A DNA stretch of 64,000 bases from Platanthera guangdongensis (GCA_039583875.1 CM077147.1:161943866-162007865), one strand, 5' to 3'; numbered from the stretch's first letter, positions 9,843-21,200 are shown. Made by a program: numbers and translations. The notes: generated by a model not told the origin, from the letters alone.

Positions 9843-12146
9843 CTATTTTTCCTTAGCTAAGTCACCCTTAGGATTTTGAGCCAAGTACTTCTTGCTTTGC
9901 CTCTCCATGTATTCTTTGGGCTTCGGGTAATACCTAGGAGGAGCAACTTTATCTGCATCCTTGTTGTTTCTGAAAAAGATGTTGCGTTTCGCTTCAAACG
10001 TTTTGTGCGTTTCCCACTCATACTGGCTATATACTTCGTTTCGATTGATCTCTCCTCTTTCTTGCAGCCAGAAGGTGTCTAAGATGATGTTCCTTGAAAC
10101 TGGACTCCACCTTTCGTTTCGTACATCCTCCTCATTCATTCGAGTTCTCTTTGCAGCCTGTGTCTCCTTGGAGGTCCCTTCTTGAACTTTTCTCTTTCCC
10201 CTGGCTTTTGCTAAGGCCTCTTGGTCAAACATGCTCCTCAGTTTAGCTTTGGAGAGAGCCCTAGCATCAGCGTCATTTGTGGGAATATCTGCAGCACTTG
10301 CACTTACATCCTCAGCAACACTTACTTCCTCAGCGGCCTTAGATGTCTCAGGGACATGAATACCGGCAGGATTGTCAGGCAGAACGACGCCTAACGTACC
10401 TAGCGCCTGTTGGAGCATCCACCAGCAGCTCTCATAGACATATTTGCTTGATTGGGCGAAGTGTGTGCTCATGCTTTCTTGAAGCTTGGCCAACTTAGCT
10501 ATATACTCTTTCTCTCCCTTTTTGGCTTCGACAGCTATGCAGTTGGCATATGAGTGCAGGGAGTCATCAATATGCTTCGTGGTCTTGGAGAATTCAGTGA
10601 TCAGGGCCTGCTGATTGGCATTTAAAGTGACCATATTACCATCAAACTTCTGAATGTTGTTGGCTACAACGTGTGCGTTCTGATTTACGACAGCCAGAGT
10701 ATCAGTATTCTTTTTCAAGCCGGCCATTAAGAGTGTGACAGCTTCGCCGGCCACGGTATACTTCTCTTCAAATTTCTTCTCCATCACATCCAGCTTATGG
10801 TTGATTTCCACCATATTCTTGAGCATCAGATTTTCCGAAGTCTTAATCCTAGTCAGCAGTTTATTCTGGGCTTCATCAAATGAGACTTTAAGTTCATTCA
10901 CAATGCCCTGAATGATATTGACAGTGTGAGTGGCTAGCTCATCTCGTAACGGAATAGCCGGAGGCACTTGTGGGCCTTGCATTTCAGCAGACGCATCTGT
11001 AGAGCTGGATACAATCACAGTCTCTAATGGAGGAATGCTGGCTGCCTCTGTAGATTTATCTAACTCCCCCTCCACTGGTGCAGACTTGTCAGATGGAGGT
11101 TCAACAGGATCCGGAGTCTCAAATGCTTCATGTCCCTCATTCTCATCTTCCTCTCCGTCCTCAGCCAAGAATTCATCTATATCAGCAGCCTCTTCCAATT
11201 CTCTGTCAGCAGTCTCCAGTGCTTCAGCTTCGGTTCCTTGAGTGTTTCTGTTCAGGACCTCCTCATCCTCCAGCTCAGGTTCACTTACTTCATGAATTTC
11301 GGCCACCGCATCCCTGGCCACCTGGGCAATTTCAGAAACTACATCTGTATGAGGGGGTAGAGTCTCCCCCTCGATTCCTGCAGTCAGGGTATCAGGAATT
11401 TCACGGGGGGTGACTGCTGGAGATACTTCCTGTCGCTCTTCCACGGCAGGCTGCCCGATCCGCCTCTCCCATCGATCAAACACACTTGCATCCATCTTCT
11501 TCAAGTAGTGGAGAGGGACACCTTTGCTCATGTCGAACTTGTCTCCGTTTAGCTGGTTTAGATATAGACTTATGATGCGGCCGAAACTAGGAGTGCCCAG
11601 GGTGTCCTTGATCTTCTCGAACAGCAACTCTCCCCAGTTGAACCTCTTGCGGCAGACAACAGCTATGACGATCTTGAACATATCTCCTGAGATATGGTCA
11701 TGCGAGCCCGGCTTGCAGATGAGCACTTTTCCAATAATGTCAGATAGGAGCTTCCCTTCTTCATTCATCTCCTTTCTCTTTATTGATCGAGTTCCTCGTG
11801 GAAGACCGCAGAACAAGAGAGTTCTGGTTTTGTCCTCGTCCTCCAGATAGTCCTCCTGCTCCGAACTAGAAAGCTGCAGGTAGCGAGTCAGCTTGCTGGC
11901 AGACATCTTTACTTTTTCCCCAGCCACCTTGCTCTTGATTATGGAGTCTCCATCTCGGAGTCTTGCGGTAGCGAAGAACTCCAGCACCTCTTTGTCCAGG
12001 ATTTTGCAAGGGTGCTCCAGGACGAAGGTTAGCCCAGCCTCTTCCAGCATTAGAATGATGTTGCGGAATTCGTCCGAGGCGTGAGAAAACCCAGTTCGAA
12101 CCAGCTCACAGCCAGAGACCAACCTTGCAGTTGTCCTTGGATCCAT
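9843..12146 (-). CDS. Envelope-position protein of Sirevirus element B, 767 aa, intact
   Basis: A long uninterrupted ORF just inside the 3' LTR, in the place of the Sirevirus env-like gene. Residues about 25-215 form a domain with FRNII, LTFVLEHPCKIL and EVLEFFATARL that resembles the plant putative-transposon-protein family (Transposase_32 type). Residues about 250-385 are strongly acidic and proline-rich. About 385-560 is predicted by eye as coiled coil. The last 170 residues are basic, with KARGKRKVQ and AKRTRMNEEDV as possible nuclear signals and a terminal block ending P-R-Y-Y-P-K-P. I find no signal peptide or transmembrane segment, so a fusion-envelope role is not supported. The broken ORF of element A (6077-3690) is a homologue over its whole length. 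Function unknown. Confidence 0.8.
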   Translation of the reverse strand: MDPRTTARLVSGCELVRTGFSHASDEFRNIILMLEEAGLTFVLEHPCKILDKEVLEFFATARLRDGDSIIKSKVAGEKVKMSASKLTRYLQLSSSEQEDYLEDEDKTRTLLFCGLPRGTRSIKRKEMNEEGKLLSDIIGKVLICKPGSHDHISGDMFKIVIAVVCRKRFNWGELLFEKIKDTLGTPSFGRIISLYLNQLNGDKFDMSKGVPLHYLKKMDASVFDRWERRIGQPAVEERQEVSPAVTPREIPDTLTAGIEGETLPPHTDVVSEIAQVARDAVAEIHEVSEPELEDEEVLNRNTQGTEAEALETADRELEEAADIDEFLAEDGEEDENEGHEAFETPDPVEPPSDKSAPVEGELDKSTEAASIPPLETVIVSSSTDASAEMQGPQVPPAIPLRDELATHTVNIIQGIVNELKVSFDEAQNKLLTRIKTSENLMLKNMVEINHKLDVMEKKFEEKYTVAGEAVTLLMAGLKKNTDTLAVVNQNAHVVANNIQKFDGNMVTLNANQQALITEFSKTTKHIDDSLHSYANCIAVEAKKGEKEYIAKLAKLQESMSTHFAQSSKYVYESCWWMLQQALGTLGVVLPDNPAGIHVPETSKAAEEVSVAEDVSASAADIPTNDADARALSKAKLRSMFDQEALAKARGKRKVQEGTSKETQAAKRTRMNEEDVRNERWSPVSRNIILDTFWLQERGEINRNEVYSQYEWETHKTFEAKRNIFFRNNKDADKVAPPRYYPKPKEYMERQSKKYLAQNPKGDLAKEK

Positions 12147-13273
12147 TGTAGATCTAGAGAGAGAAGCCCTACTCTAAGCATTAATGAACATTCAAAAAGA
12201 AGGCATCACTAGTGAGAGCGTACAAGTACGGGTGAGGAAGAGGTTACCTAAGGACTTATATGGAAGTGAGTTGAGGAGCGTCGGGAAGACCTTCGGTGGA
12301 TGGAAGGGTTTCCTGTGGGGTTCGGCCTTGCTAGAACATTGCGAGAACCTTCTCGATTTGACGATGGACCTTGCGAGAACCTTGCGGTCACAGGGACACT
12401 TCGCGATTCGACGAGAGCTTACGGGAAGAAGATGGACACCCAGCAGTTGTCCTTAGAGCAGGATGTATAGCGATTCGGCGAGTCGGAGGGAGAGCTCCTG
12501 CGGGTTTCGACGAATCGGCGGAAGAACTCTTTCGGCGGGACAAACTGCTGCGACGTGAGGCTGGATTCGTGAAGAAGGCGAATCGGCGGAAGAACTCTTT
12601 CGGCGGGATTTGTCTAATTCGTCGGGATTCGGGGTGAATGCGAAGGGTCGGCGGGATTTGTCTGTCAGGAGATTTGGTTAATTCGGTTTCTGATACCAGT
12701 TGTCTAATTCGAAATTGAGAGGTCACTTGACTAGGAATTTTCACGTTGAGAAGCTTGCAACATTTTTGAAATATTCAGATGTCAAGTCAATATACACATG
12801 ATAAATACATGTGTATTCTAAAGTCAATCTATTTGGATTTTAATGAGGCTTTTCCAAAGACTTCTTGATGTCAATTGTGAGTTGTCGAGATTCACGATGA
12901 CATATCTTCGTTAACCCTTTATTGATGTGTGAAGGTTTGCATGCATTGAGTGAACCTATCCTTAGAGGTGCACACTTACATGTATAGGCAGAAGTATAAA
13001 TATACACATGGATAGAAATATATATATATATATATATATATTTTAAATGAGGATGCAGTATGACGCAAGTCCTTGAACTGATCAAAATTACCTGGGATTT
13101 TGAAAGTCATCGTCTTAGTCCCACAGGTAGAACACATTAGAGGCTCAAAGTGAGTATGCTCAAATAGACATCACATCTGTTATTGCAGACGCTTGTTCCA
13201 ACTTAGCCTTGAGCCACCTACTGTCTAGTTCCCATCATATTCACGGGGACCTAGACTACCATGCAAGAAAGAA
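12147..13273. other. Non-coding interior of element B between its two ORFs
   Basis: No supported gene. 12400-12660 holds motifs such as GATTCGGCGAGTCGG and CGATTCGACGAGAG, related to the LTR palindromes of B, and a direct repeat of AATCGGCGGAAGAACTCTTT at 12513 and 12579. An ACTGGTATCAGA sequence (element strand, 12689-12700) looks like a second primer-site core. 13018-13042 is a TA microsatellite. In a complete Sirevirus, pol would lie in this interval, so it marks the pol deletion. Confidence 0.6.
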
Positions 13274-14845
13274 TTACTTTACCTTAGGAACCCAAATCAT
13301 ATTGGGTCCTAGGTTCCTGTTAGCATAAGCACGCAACTGCCTTCCTTCAGAAAACCTGTCTGGAAGACTACCTCTGTCCCGAGAATGTGGATAAGCCCTT
13401 GCTGTAGGCACAGAGGGGTTGTGCCAACAGTCGATGGCAAAGTGCCCCACTTTGCCACAGCACCAACATGGGTGAATGTTGTATCGCCGTTTCCGACCTG
13501 ATCTCGTGACTGATGTAGTCACGGTCCTAGGTCTAAACGAGATAGGGCATGATCTTGTCACAAAAATTTCTCTTCCATCGTGACACGTGGAAGGGTGGAA
13601 AGAATGCATGTTGTGAGCGTTATGAGGCCGGGAAGGTGGTGCCATTCTTTCAGGCATCTCCCTTACAGGGCCCCCATGGAACCTGACATCATGACTTCTA
13701 TCCTCTCTATCCCGTGTCCTCGAGTGGTGAGAAGTCTTCTGTGAGCTGGGACATGCAGATCCACACTGTGTTGAGGCAGTGGCAGTGAATACGAAGGGCT
13801 CAGAATGAGCCTTAGGTATTTCCTCATGGGTGGCCATGACGCCCCTTGCACTATGGACGTTTCCACATGGGGACAAATCACCCTTGCAGTGACCACGACC
13901 ATTCCTGTGGTCATACCTGAAGGCATGATGAGTTGCCTTCCTGCCTGGAGTGGGGGGTCGGAATACCGTTTCCCCATTTCTCCACGAATTGATAATCCGG
14001 GAGATCCACCCGTTTTCTTGCTTTCTCTTAATGGCATCAACCTTGGAGAAGTTTGATACTATTCTTTTCTCATTCTCCAGACTACTCTCTAGAGCTGAGA
14101 TCTTAGAGACCTTGGCCTTGTTGGACGCCAATTGGAGAACCAACAAGATCTTCAGTCGAGCAATCTCTCGAGCTTGCTCCTCAGCAAGTAGGTTGCTTTC
14201 CTGAAGGGCTCTCTTCAAGGAATCAGAATTTTCTGGAGGAGAGCAGTTTCTGTCTTCAGAAAGGTCAAAAGATATGGGGCAGGATGAAGATGTTACCTGC
14301 TTATCTGTGTTATTGTCATTAGAATCAGTGACCATTGTTTCATCCTCGTCCGAGCTGCTTTCCTCACTGGTCTCGTCAGTCTCTGATACGGACACTGGAG
14401 CTCTGATGTTGTCTGAGTGATGCTTGCCTTCATCTTCAGAGGTGAGGACCCCCACATAGGCTTCCTTGTCTGGTTGACAACATATTCCAGCTTTCTCTGA
14501 CTCCCCCATCAGCTCTGAGATCGTCATCCACAGAGATTTAGCCGTCCTACATTTTTCCAATCTAGAGCGAGAGGCTCCAGACCAGATATCCATAATGATT
14601 TGACGAATCCTCTCATCCAAGTGAAATAGTGATAGTTCCGTCTCTGACATCTCAGCAATGCCCATGGGCACTTGGATCCCAGAGTCGGAGGTCTTCATGG
14701 GAATAAACGGACCCTCTTCCAGGATGAAGGATGCTCGAGGATCGATAGCATCAAGGTGAAATGACACCCTCATTCTCCAGATGGGATAATAATCCTTTGT
14801 GCATGCGGGGAGTTTGAGTGGCGGTATTTCATAATCCAGATCCAT
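13274..14845 (-). CDS. Gag-like protein of element B, 523 aa, internally deleted capsid
   Basis: The N-terminus (residues about 1-115) matches the copia gag UBN2-type capsid domain as in element A: a YYPIWRMRVSFHL block aligns with FPMWKEKIRLFM of A, and LDERIRQIIMDIW with LDKIAKNIIASAM. After a MGESEKAG stretch the sequence jumps to an acidic linker (SEESSSDEDET); the second half of the capsid domain present in A (21200-20920) is missing. A coiled-coil segment follows (about 210-265), then a basic region and one zinc knuckle, C-W-C-C-G-K-V-G-H-F-A-I-D-C-W, near residue 455. It ends with GPNMIWVPKVK, like A. The ORF is open throughout. It could still bind RNA; a full capsid fold is doubtful. 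Confidence 0.8.
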   Translation of the reverse strand: MDLDYEIPPLKLPACTKDYYPIWRMRVSFHLDAIDPRASFILEEGPFIPMKTSDSGIQVPMGIAEMSETELSLFHLDERIRQIIMDIWSGASRSRLEKCRTAKSLWMTISELMGESEKAGICCQPDKEAYVGVLTSEDEGKHHSDNIRAPVSVSETDETSEESSSDEDETMVTDSNDNNTDKQVTSSSCPISFDLSEDRNCSPPENSDSLKRALQESNLLAEEQAREIARLKILLVLQLASNKAKVSKISALESSLENEKRIVSNFSKVDAIKRKQENGWISRIINSWRNGETVFRPPTPGRKATHHAFRYDHRNGRGHCKGDLSPCGNVHSARGVMATHEEIPKAHSEPFVFTATASTQCGSACPSSQKTSHHSRTRDREDRSHDVRFHGGPVREMPERMAPPSRPHNAHNMHSFHPSTCHDGREIFVTRSCPISFRPRTVTTSVTRSGRKRRYNIHPCWCCGKVGHFAIDCWHNPSVPTARAYPHSRDRGSLPDRFSEGRQLRAYANRNLGPNMIWVPKVK

Positions 14846-14901
14846 GCTTCTGACACTGGTGGCAGGATTCTACTCAAGGTGTTAACCTTTTTGATGAGTA
14901 A

Positions 14902-14918
14902 CCTGCCTCTGATACCAC
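14902..14918 (-). promoter_or_regulatory. Primer binding site of element B
   Basis: Element strand GTGGTATCAGAGGCAGG begins one base inside the 5' LTR edge. TGGTATCAGAG is the common complement of the plant initiator-Met tRNA 3' end used by copia elements. Confidence 0.88.
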
Positions 14919-14919
14919 T

Positions 14920-16560
14920 TGAAAGTCCACCTAGTGTCAACTATGTGCACCTATGGGGGGGGGGGGGGGAATAGGTGACGAGTAGCGCTTTTGCGGAATT
15001 TACGACGGTACCTGTACAATAAAGATAAAAGGCACAGCACACAGAATACACAGGAAATTTATAGTGGTTCCCCGACTTGGGTACATCCACTTTCCCCCTT
15101 CGACCTATCTCCCAACAAGGGACGACTCGGTCACTTCTCCAACGGGATTGAAATCCAATCCCTGCACTAACGGAAGGAGCCCTTCCACACGTGAGAGTCA
15201 ACACTCCCACAAAACGGGTTGCACCCAACCCTTACAACACGGAACAAAAGTTCCTTTACAACAAAATTAAATATAGAATGTACACGTGATACAAACTTCT
15301 TTTGGAGACTACGGTGTTCCTCTTCGTTCGACGACGTGTTCTTGAAGTCGATGAAGTGTCTACAACCTTGGTCTCTCTTGGAGAGGATCTCCCCGGAACC
15401 GGCGGCGGCAACACGAGCGGCGGCTAGCTTCGGGATCGGCGGCTATGATGATAAGCGGCTGCTGAACTTGGAGATCCAAACTTCGTAGCGAAGCAAACTA
15501 GGTCTACCAACGGTCGCTCTAGGATCGGTCGTCTCGATCGATTCGGACGGGGGCGTTTTTCCCGGTCACCAAATTGAGAGACAAGAGATCTCTAGATAGA
15601 CACATGAGACTCAAGCTTTGCTAAGCTTCTGTCGCCGGAGATCACGAAGGAATCTCGATTGTTGACGGCGACCAACTAGCCCGAGCGCGACGACGACGGC
15701 TGAGAGGAATCGCGATATTAGGGTTTCGTCGAGGCTCGGTTTCTTTCTCTTTCTCCGTGATTTTACTGTTCAAAATACTGGAATATATATACTGTAGATA
15801 ACTCCAATATGACCGTTTGTGGGACCCACACTAGAAATCCATAAGTCCGGTTCAAACTAGTCTAGAGGCAGAATCCGGTCTAGCAGCAACCTGAGAAAAC
15901 GCTAAGTGAAAATCGGCGAGAATCGCAGGAGATTCTCGACGAATCGGCGAGAATCACCAAGTGATTCTCGACGATTCGTCGAGAATCGTTAGTGATTCTC
16001 GCCGAATCACTTATTGATTCTCAACGAATTTCACTTTGTATACATGAGCTGCTTGGCCACTGGTTCGGCGAGAATCACTAGTGATTCTCGCCGAATCTTA
16101 CTTGGCACCGTTTTGAGGTAGCCAGAAGGAGTCGGCGAGAATCACTAGTGATTCTCGTCGATTCGGCGAGAATCACTTGTGATTCTCGCCGAATCGGCGA
16201 GAATCACTTGGTGATTCTCGTCGAATTTTCCTTGGACGAATTTTCGTCTTCCACCCAGGAGCTGCTCCTTGATCCATCCATGCTCCTTGTCTTCTCTTGC
16301 ATATGAACGGCCCTGTACTTGGAAGTAAGTGCACTCCAATAGAGAGAGTACACGTAGGCCAACACACTGATCTGCTCAACGAGGGATTACGTCGTGCAGA
16401 CCCGCGTATATTGACCTACTACACCCTGACATTGGTGTGCACTTAGCGTGGAGGAGCTGCAAGTACAACTTAAGATGTTTCATCAAATACATTGTGAATT
16501 CATCTTAGCTTGACAGGTGGCTTCCTCAAATCTAGGTAATCGTGGATACAATACCCAACA
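14920..16560 (-). repeat. 5' LTR of element B
   Basis: The LTR is 1641 bp, TG...CA, paired with 7952-9589. It contains the second copy of the palindrome cluster (15911-16231) and the TATA-type stretch at about 15782-15794. Because it is the upstream LTR on the - strand, its U3 would drive transcription of B. Confidence 0.95.
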
Positions 16561-16565
16561 TTTGG

Positions 16566-17890
16566 GTCTTGGTACAAGTTTCCAGAGTTGGCAGCGCTTG
16601 AATTGATTGAGTTCTTCTTCCATTGCAACTATCCAAGATGTGTCTTTATTTGCTTCTTCAAATTTCTTTGATTCAACCTGCAAGAGAAAACTCAAATGCA
16701 TATTTTCATTATTAGTACCTCATCGAGTTCTTACACCATCACAAGGATCTCCTATGATTTGATCAACCGAGTGATCCCTCAAGTGTCTGAGCTCTAGAGT
16801 CCTTGCATCGGGAGCTTCTTCTATTTCTGGAGTGTCTTCCTCAACTTGGATAACTTCTTCATCTTGGTGATCTCCCTCTCCAATTGAGGTTGGAGGAGTG
16901 ATCTTGATGAACTTTTGAGCATTTTCTTCAACTATCTCATCTAGGCTTAACTCCTTCAGCCTTGAACCTGCATCTTCAACGAAAACACTGGAAGAGCGGC
17001 TATGTAGCAAGCTCGTCTCATCAAATACAACGTTAATCGATTCGTCTACCTCCAGAGTTTTCTTATTAAAAATTCTATAAGCCTTACTATGGACACTATA
17101 ACCTACAAAAATACCTTCAATGCATTTTTCTCCAAACTTTGTACGATGATATTTCCCATTATTAAGTACATACCATTTGCTACTAAAGATCCTGAGGTAG
17201 GACACGGTCGGTCTCCTGACTTTCAGTAGCTTATAGGGAGTCTTACGATGACTCTTGTTGATCAATGCTATGTTTTTCACGTGACAAGCTGTATTGATGG
17301 CCTCAACCCAGAAGTACTCTAGTAGAGAGGAGTCAGTCAACATTATAGTACATGCTTCAATGAGTGTTCTATTCCTTCTCTATGTAACTCCATTTTGTTG
17401 TGGAGTATGCGGGGAAGAAAACTCATGAAAGATACCTAGACTTCCAAGGAATTCTGTCATGGCACCAGATTCAAATTTTGTTCCATGATCACTTCTGATT
17501 CTGACCACTGAACAGTTTAATTCGTTCTGAATTTGTTTGACAAAATTCGTGAACACATCAAAGGTATCTGACTTTCATTTCAGAAAGAACACCCAAGTAA
17601 AACGTGAGTGATCATCAACAATTACCGGCATATATGACGTACCTCATAAGCTACAAACTTGCATTGGACCGAATAAGTCCATGTGCAGTAAATACAAGCA
17701 CCTTGAGGAATCTTTATCAGCAATACCCTTAAATGTAGTCCTTGTCTGCTTGCCCATTTGACATGTATGACATGCACTTTCTTTAATGTACTTAATAGTC
17801 GGTGTGTCATGTACTAGGTCTTGAGAAAATAACATATTAATATTTTTGAAATTTTTATGTGCAAGTCTCTTGTGTCATTGGTCACAAAGA
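16566..17890 (-). pseudogene. Copia integrase and start of RT, element A
   Basis: In - strand order the region reads a GAG-pre-integrase/zinc segment with C-H-T-C-Q-M-G-K (about 17770), HMDLFGP with the first catalytic aspartate (about 17670), SDHGTKFES with the second (about 17490), SSPHTPQQNGV and the final glutamate (about 17390), then a 207-codon frame 17343-16720 with the integrase C-terminal region (HCKVFGYSVHSKAYRIFN-like text). After a TGA at 16720 the same frame continues (16701-16566) as EEANKDTSWIVAMEEELNQ and runs up to the target site of element B, joining the RT text at 7946. Several stops are present in the core. This is the pol portion upstream of the B insertion. Confidence 0.85.
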
Positions 17891-18299
17891 AATGCACTAT
17901 CTTTTGCAACAAAACACACTGGGGTAGAAGTGTCTAAGCCTAGGAAATTAAGACAAAAAATATTTCTACTTCTAGTGCCTGTTAACACCGTCTCCATAGT
18001 AGAGGCAGATTTTATCAGGCACTAATCCTTAGAGAAAGTAACAATGAAGCCTTTATCACATAATTGACTAATGCTAATCAGTTTATGTTCTAATCCTTTC
18101 ACATAAGCCACATCAGTGAACGAGACTACACCATTAAAAAATCATACTGTAGCCTTTTGTAATTCCCTGGTCAGAGCCACCAAAGATAACCTTTGGACCG
18201 TCTTTGACTGGAGTATAATTTTGAAGTAGGCTTATTGTCTCGGTCATATGCCGAGAGCATTCACTGTCCAAATATCAGATAGGCATTTTGTTGGCATTT

Positions 18300-21200
18300 G
18301 GACATACCTGCAATCATAGATCATTTTATCTTAGGAACCCAATAAGATTTGGGTCCTTGGTTTCTTGTTAGCATACTCCCCCTACGAGTGTTAACACTAT
18401 GAGTGGTCTGTCTCAAGTGATTAACTTGAGGAGTTTAAAATTTTCTGGGATTAAACCAGCAATCCACAAAAAAGTGACCAACTTTGCCTCAACACCAACA
18501 GTCAAACCTGTTGTATCTTTTCCAAGTCTCCCGCTTGACCTTTTGAATGTATGGTCTAGTAGGAGCAGCTGACTTGGAGGTAGAAGCCTTATAATGATAG
18601 CACTCACATGGCTTCTTCTTCTCAAGTGGCTTTTGAACAACAAGTTTCACTCTTGGAGCTTTCTTATCATTAGGACCATGAACATAGGGACTATAGCTCT
18701 GGAGAGTGATCTCTTCATAAGGTGCCTTTAAGACACTTTTTCCAAAGTTTTGAGGATGAGTCCACTCCTTATAGTCCTTGACAAGTTCAAACTAAATTGG
18801 TCTTGTCAAGTGACCATAGGAGCTGTCAAAATCATATTCGTTAGAAGGAAAAATAACCTTCTTAAACGAAGTCTGAGTGAGACGCCCCTTCCCATTATTT
18901 TTGGCGGTTGATTTTGTAGCAGCCTTATTTTTTCCTTTTAGCCTTGGCCCTCCTGAAAGATTTACTAGGAGCAGCCACATGACCTATGCCAGCTCCTTTA
19001 GCCTGAGCAGAGAATTCAGCAACAAATGGAAGGATTGTCTTGGCCTTGGAGAAACTTTCAACAAGTTTCTTTCGACGACAAGCTGTCCTTCCAACTTCTC
19101 GATGATTTTCTCTTTTTGGTTAAAGAGCTCGTGTGAACTGTTGTTATCATCGGCCAGGGCATGGAGTTACTCTTTGAGAGACTTCATAACAAGCATAGTG
19201 TTTTGTAGTAGAGATGAATTGGTAGAATGGGTTCTGACATTGGTAGACAGCTAGGATTTGTGGTATTATTCGGTAGCAGAAGCATAGGATGTTCCATATT
19301 TGTCAAATTTATAGCAATGAAATGTATCGAGCCAGCAACTTCTATCAATAATTTGAGTGACTACTAAAGTGAAGGTATGCATTTCAAATTTTTTTAAAAA
19401 ATCGTATGTCTTCTTTTGTATACGACATTGATTTTGATGCTCCTATTTTGTTCAATGTGCAGATGACAAACGATGCCGATTCTCTTTTTTTTGGAGAGTT
19501 ACACTTACAATCCAACATTTCTACATGTTCTCAAGGTAAAAAGATGAGAATAGTATGTTTGATTGAGAATTTCTTCTATATGATAGGTTGATTTTTTAGT
19601 GATTAAGTGCAGATGAAAGTACGCTTGCAGACATTGATTTAAAATCAACAATTTTGCCCAATCTCTTGATTGCTAGCTTCATTTTGCAATTACAAAATTA
19701 CATTGGATTGCTCTATTTTATTATTACGATGTTAGTTTTTGGGTGCTTGATTTGATTATGATTTAAAAAGATGGTCATTTTCAAAGTTTTTTTAGTTTAA
19801 TCATGTACACTGTATATTTTTTTGAACTCAAAAATCTAATATAGTTATAAATAATTTGGACTGCAAATATAATTTTAGACAACAAATGTAAATTATGGAC
19901 TGTGAATAGCCATTTACAAACTGCTAATAACAACACTCTTTTAAAAAAGCCAGCAGGTGTGAATTTTTTTTAACTTTATATTTTTTCTACTTTTAGATAG
20001 TAATAAAAAAATTCTATAAAAGATTTTTTAAAAAGTATAGAAACATATTTTATAATTAAAATATATATACAAAAATTATTATATAGATATATATTTAATA
20101 ACTGGCGAGGACGGGTGAATCCCGCCTCCGCTGGGGCGGGTGTAGTCTGCTGCCGCTGCCCGGGTACTGTCGTGCGAGGCACGGGTGGTCCCCCGTGCAC
20201 TGTCACTCATATATATATATACACACACACACACACTAGTGACATGCCTTGATAAGCTCTTTATACTGAGTCATTAGTTCTGATTCATCAGCAGAGGAAC
20301 AGTCCTCATGAACATCGCCTAGTGCATCATACTCTAAAAGAATGATGTGAGAATTTACCTCCCCATTGAATTGGGGGTCAGCTTCTTCTTCGTAGGAGTG
20401 ATCCATAAGCCTGAAGTAGGCTTCTTCATCATCACTTTACTCAGATGAGTCAGTGTCACTGAAGGTCTTCTGCTTCTTTGTCATGAAGCTCTTCTCCTTC
20501 TTTTTGTTGTGGGAGGACTTATGCACTTCTCTTCTTCCACCCGCCTTCTTCTTATGAGGTCAGTCGTCGATCACGTGTACTGGCTTATTGCAGCAATATC
20601 ACACAATGTCAATAGAATAATGTTTGTTCTGTTTAGATTTATACATGTCATTTGTGTAGCATTTCTTTTGATGATCCCCATCGTGAAGTGATCTTCTGAA
20701 TGAGTCTTTGCCTCTCATCTATTTCTTCTTACTGAGAAACTTCTTGAACTATCTGGAGAGAAGAGAGAACTCTCCATCAGATAACTCTGAGCCCGAGGTG
20801 CTTGGCTCTAAGTCTTCTTCTTCACTTTCTTTTAGAGTGGGAGCAGGAGATGCTGATTTAGCCTTTCTTGAGCTATCTACCTTCATTGCAACAGACTTCT
20901 AATTTGATGAAGATCTGTTGTCCTCTTCTTCAGCTTTTCTGGCGTTGATTTGAAGCTCATATGACATAAGCTTCCCGAAGAGGTTCTGGGGGTTAGTGTC
21001 AGCCAGTCTCCCAAACTCCCTAATAGCACATATCTTATTGTCCCATTCCTTAATTAAGGATCTTAGGAACTTGTCATTTCGTTCTCCATTTGTGAAAACC
21101 CGACCGTAGCTCTTCAGTCCATTAACGATCTTGAAGAAGTTCTCAAATGTATCATCTATTGTGTCCTTGGGGCCTTGCTTGAAGGCCTCATACTTCTGGT

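Larger units (their letters stand above)
7952..16560 (-). mobile_element. Non-autonomous Sirevirus-like element B, nested in A
   Basis: Complete LTR element of 8.6 kb on the - strand. LTRs at 7952-9589 and 14920-16560 differ at about 30 positions by eye (about 98% identical). Perfect TTTGG target duplications lie at 7947-7951 and 16561-16565; removing B and one duplication restores the reading frame of the host RT. Its LTR ends, primer site and polypurine tract are close to those of A. The interior (9590-14919) has only two long ORFs, gag-like (14845-13274) and envelope-position (12146-9843), with no protease, integrase, RT or RNase H. It must therefore depend on enzymes from a related element. 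Confidence 0.95.

Noticed and set aside
11078..11413. Plus-strand frames opposite the envelope-position ORF of B
   Set aside because: Shadow of the acidic, serine/glutamate-rich region of the real - strand ORF.
12388..12744. 118-codon frame between the two ORFs of B
   Set aside because: Consists of the CGGCGAA-type motif repeats; no domain and no homologue in element A.
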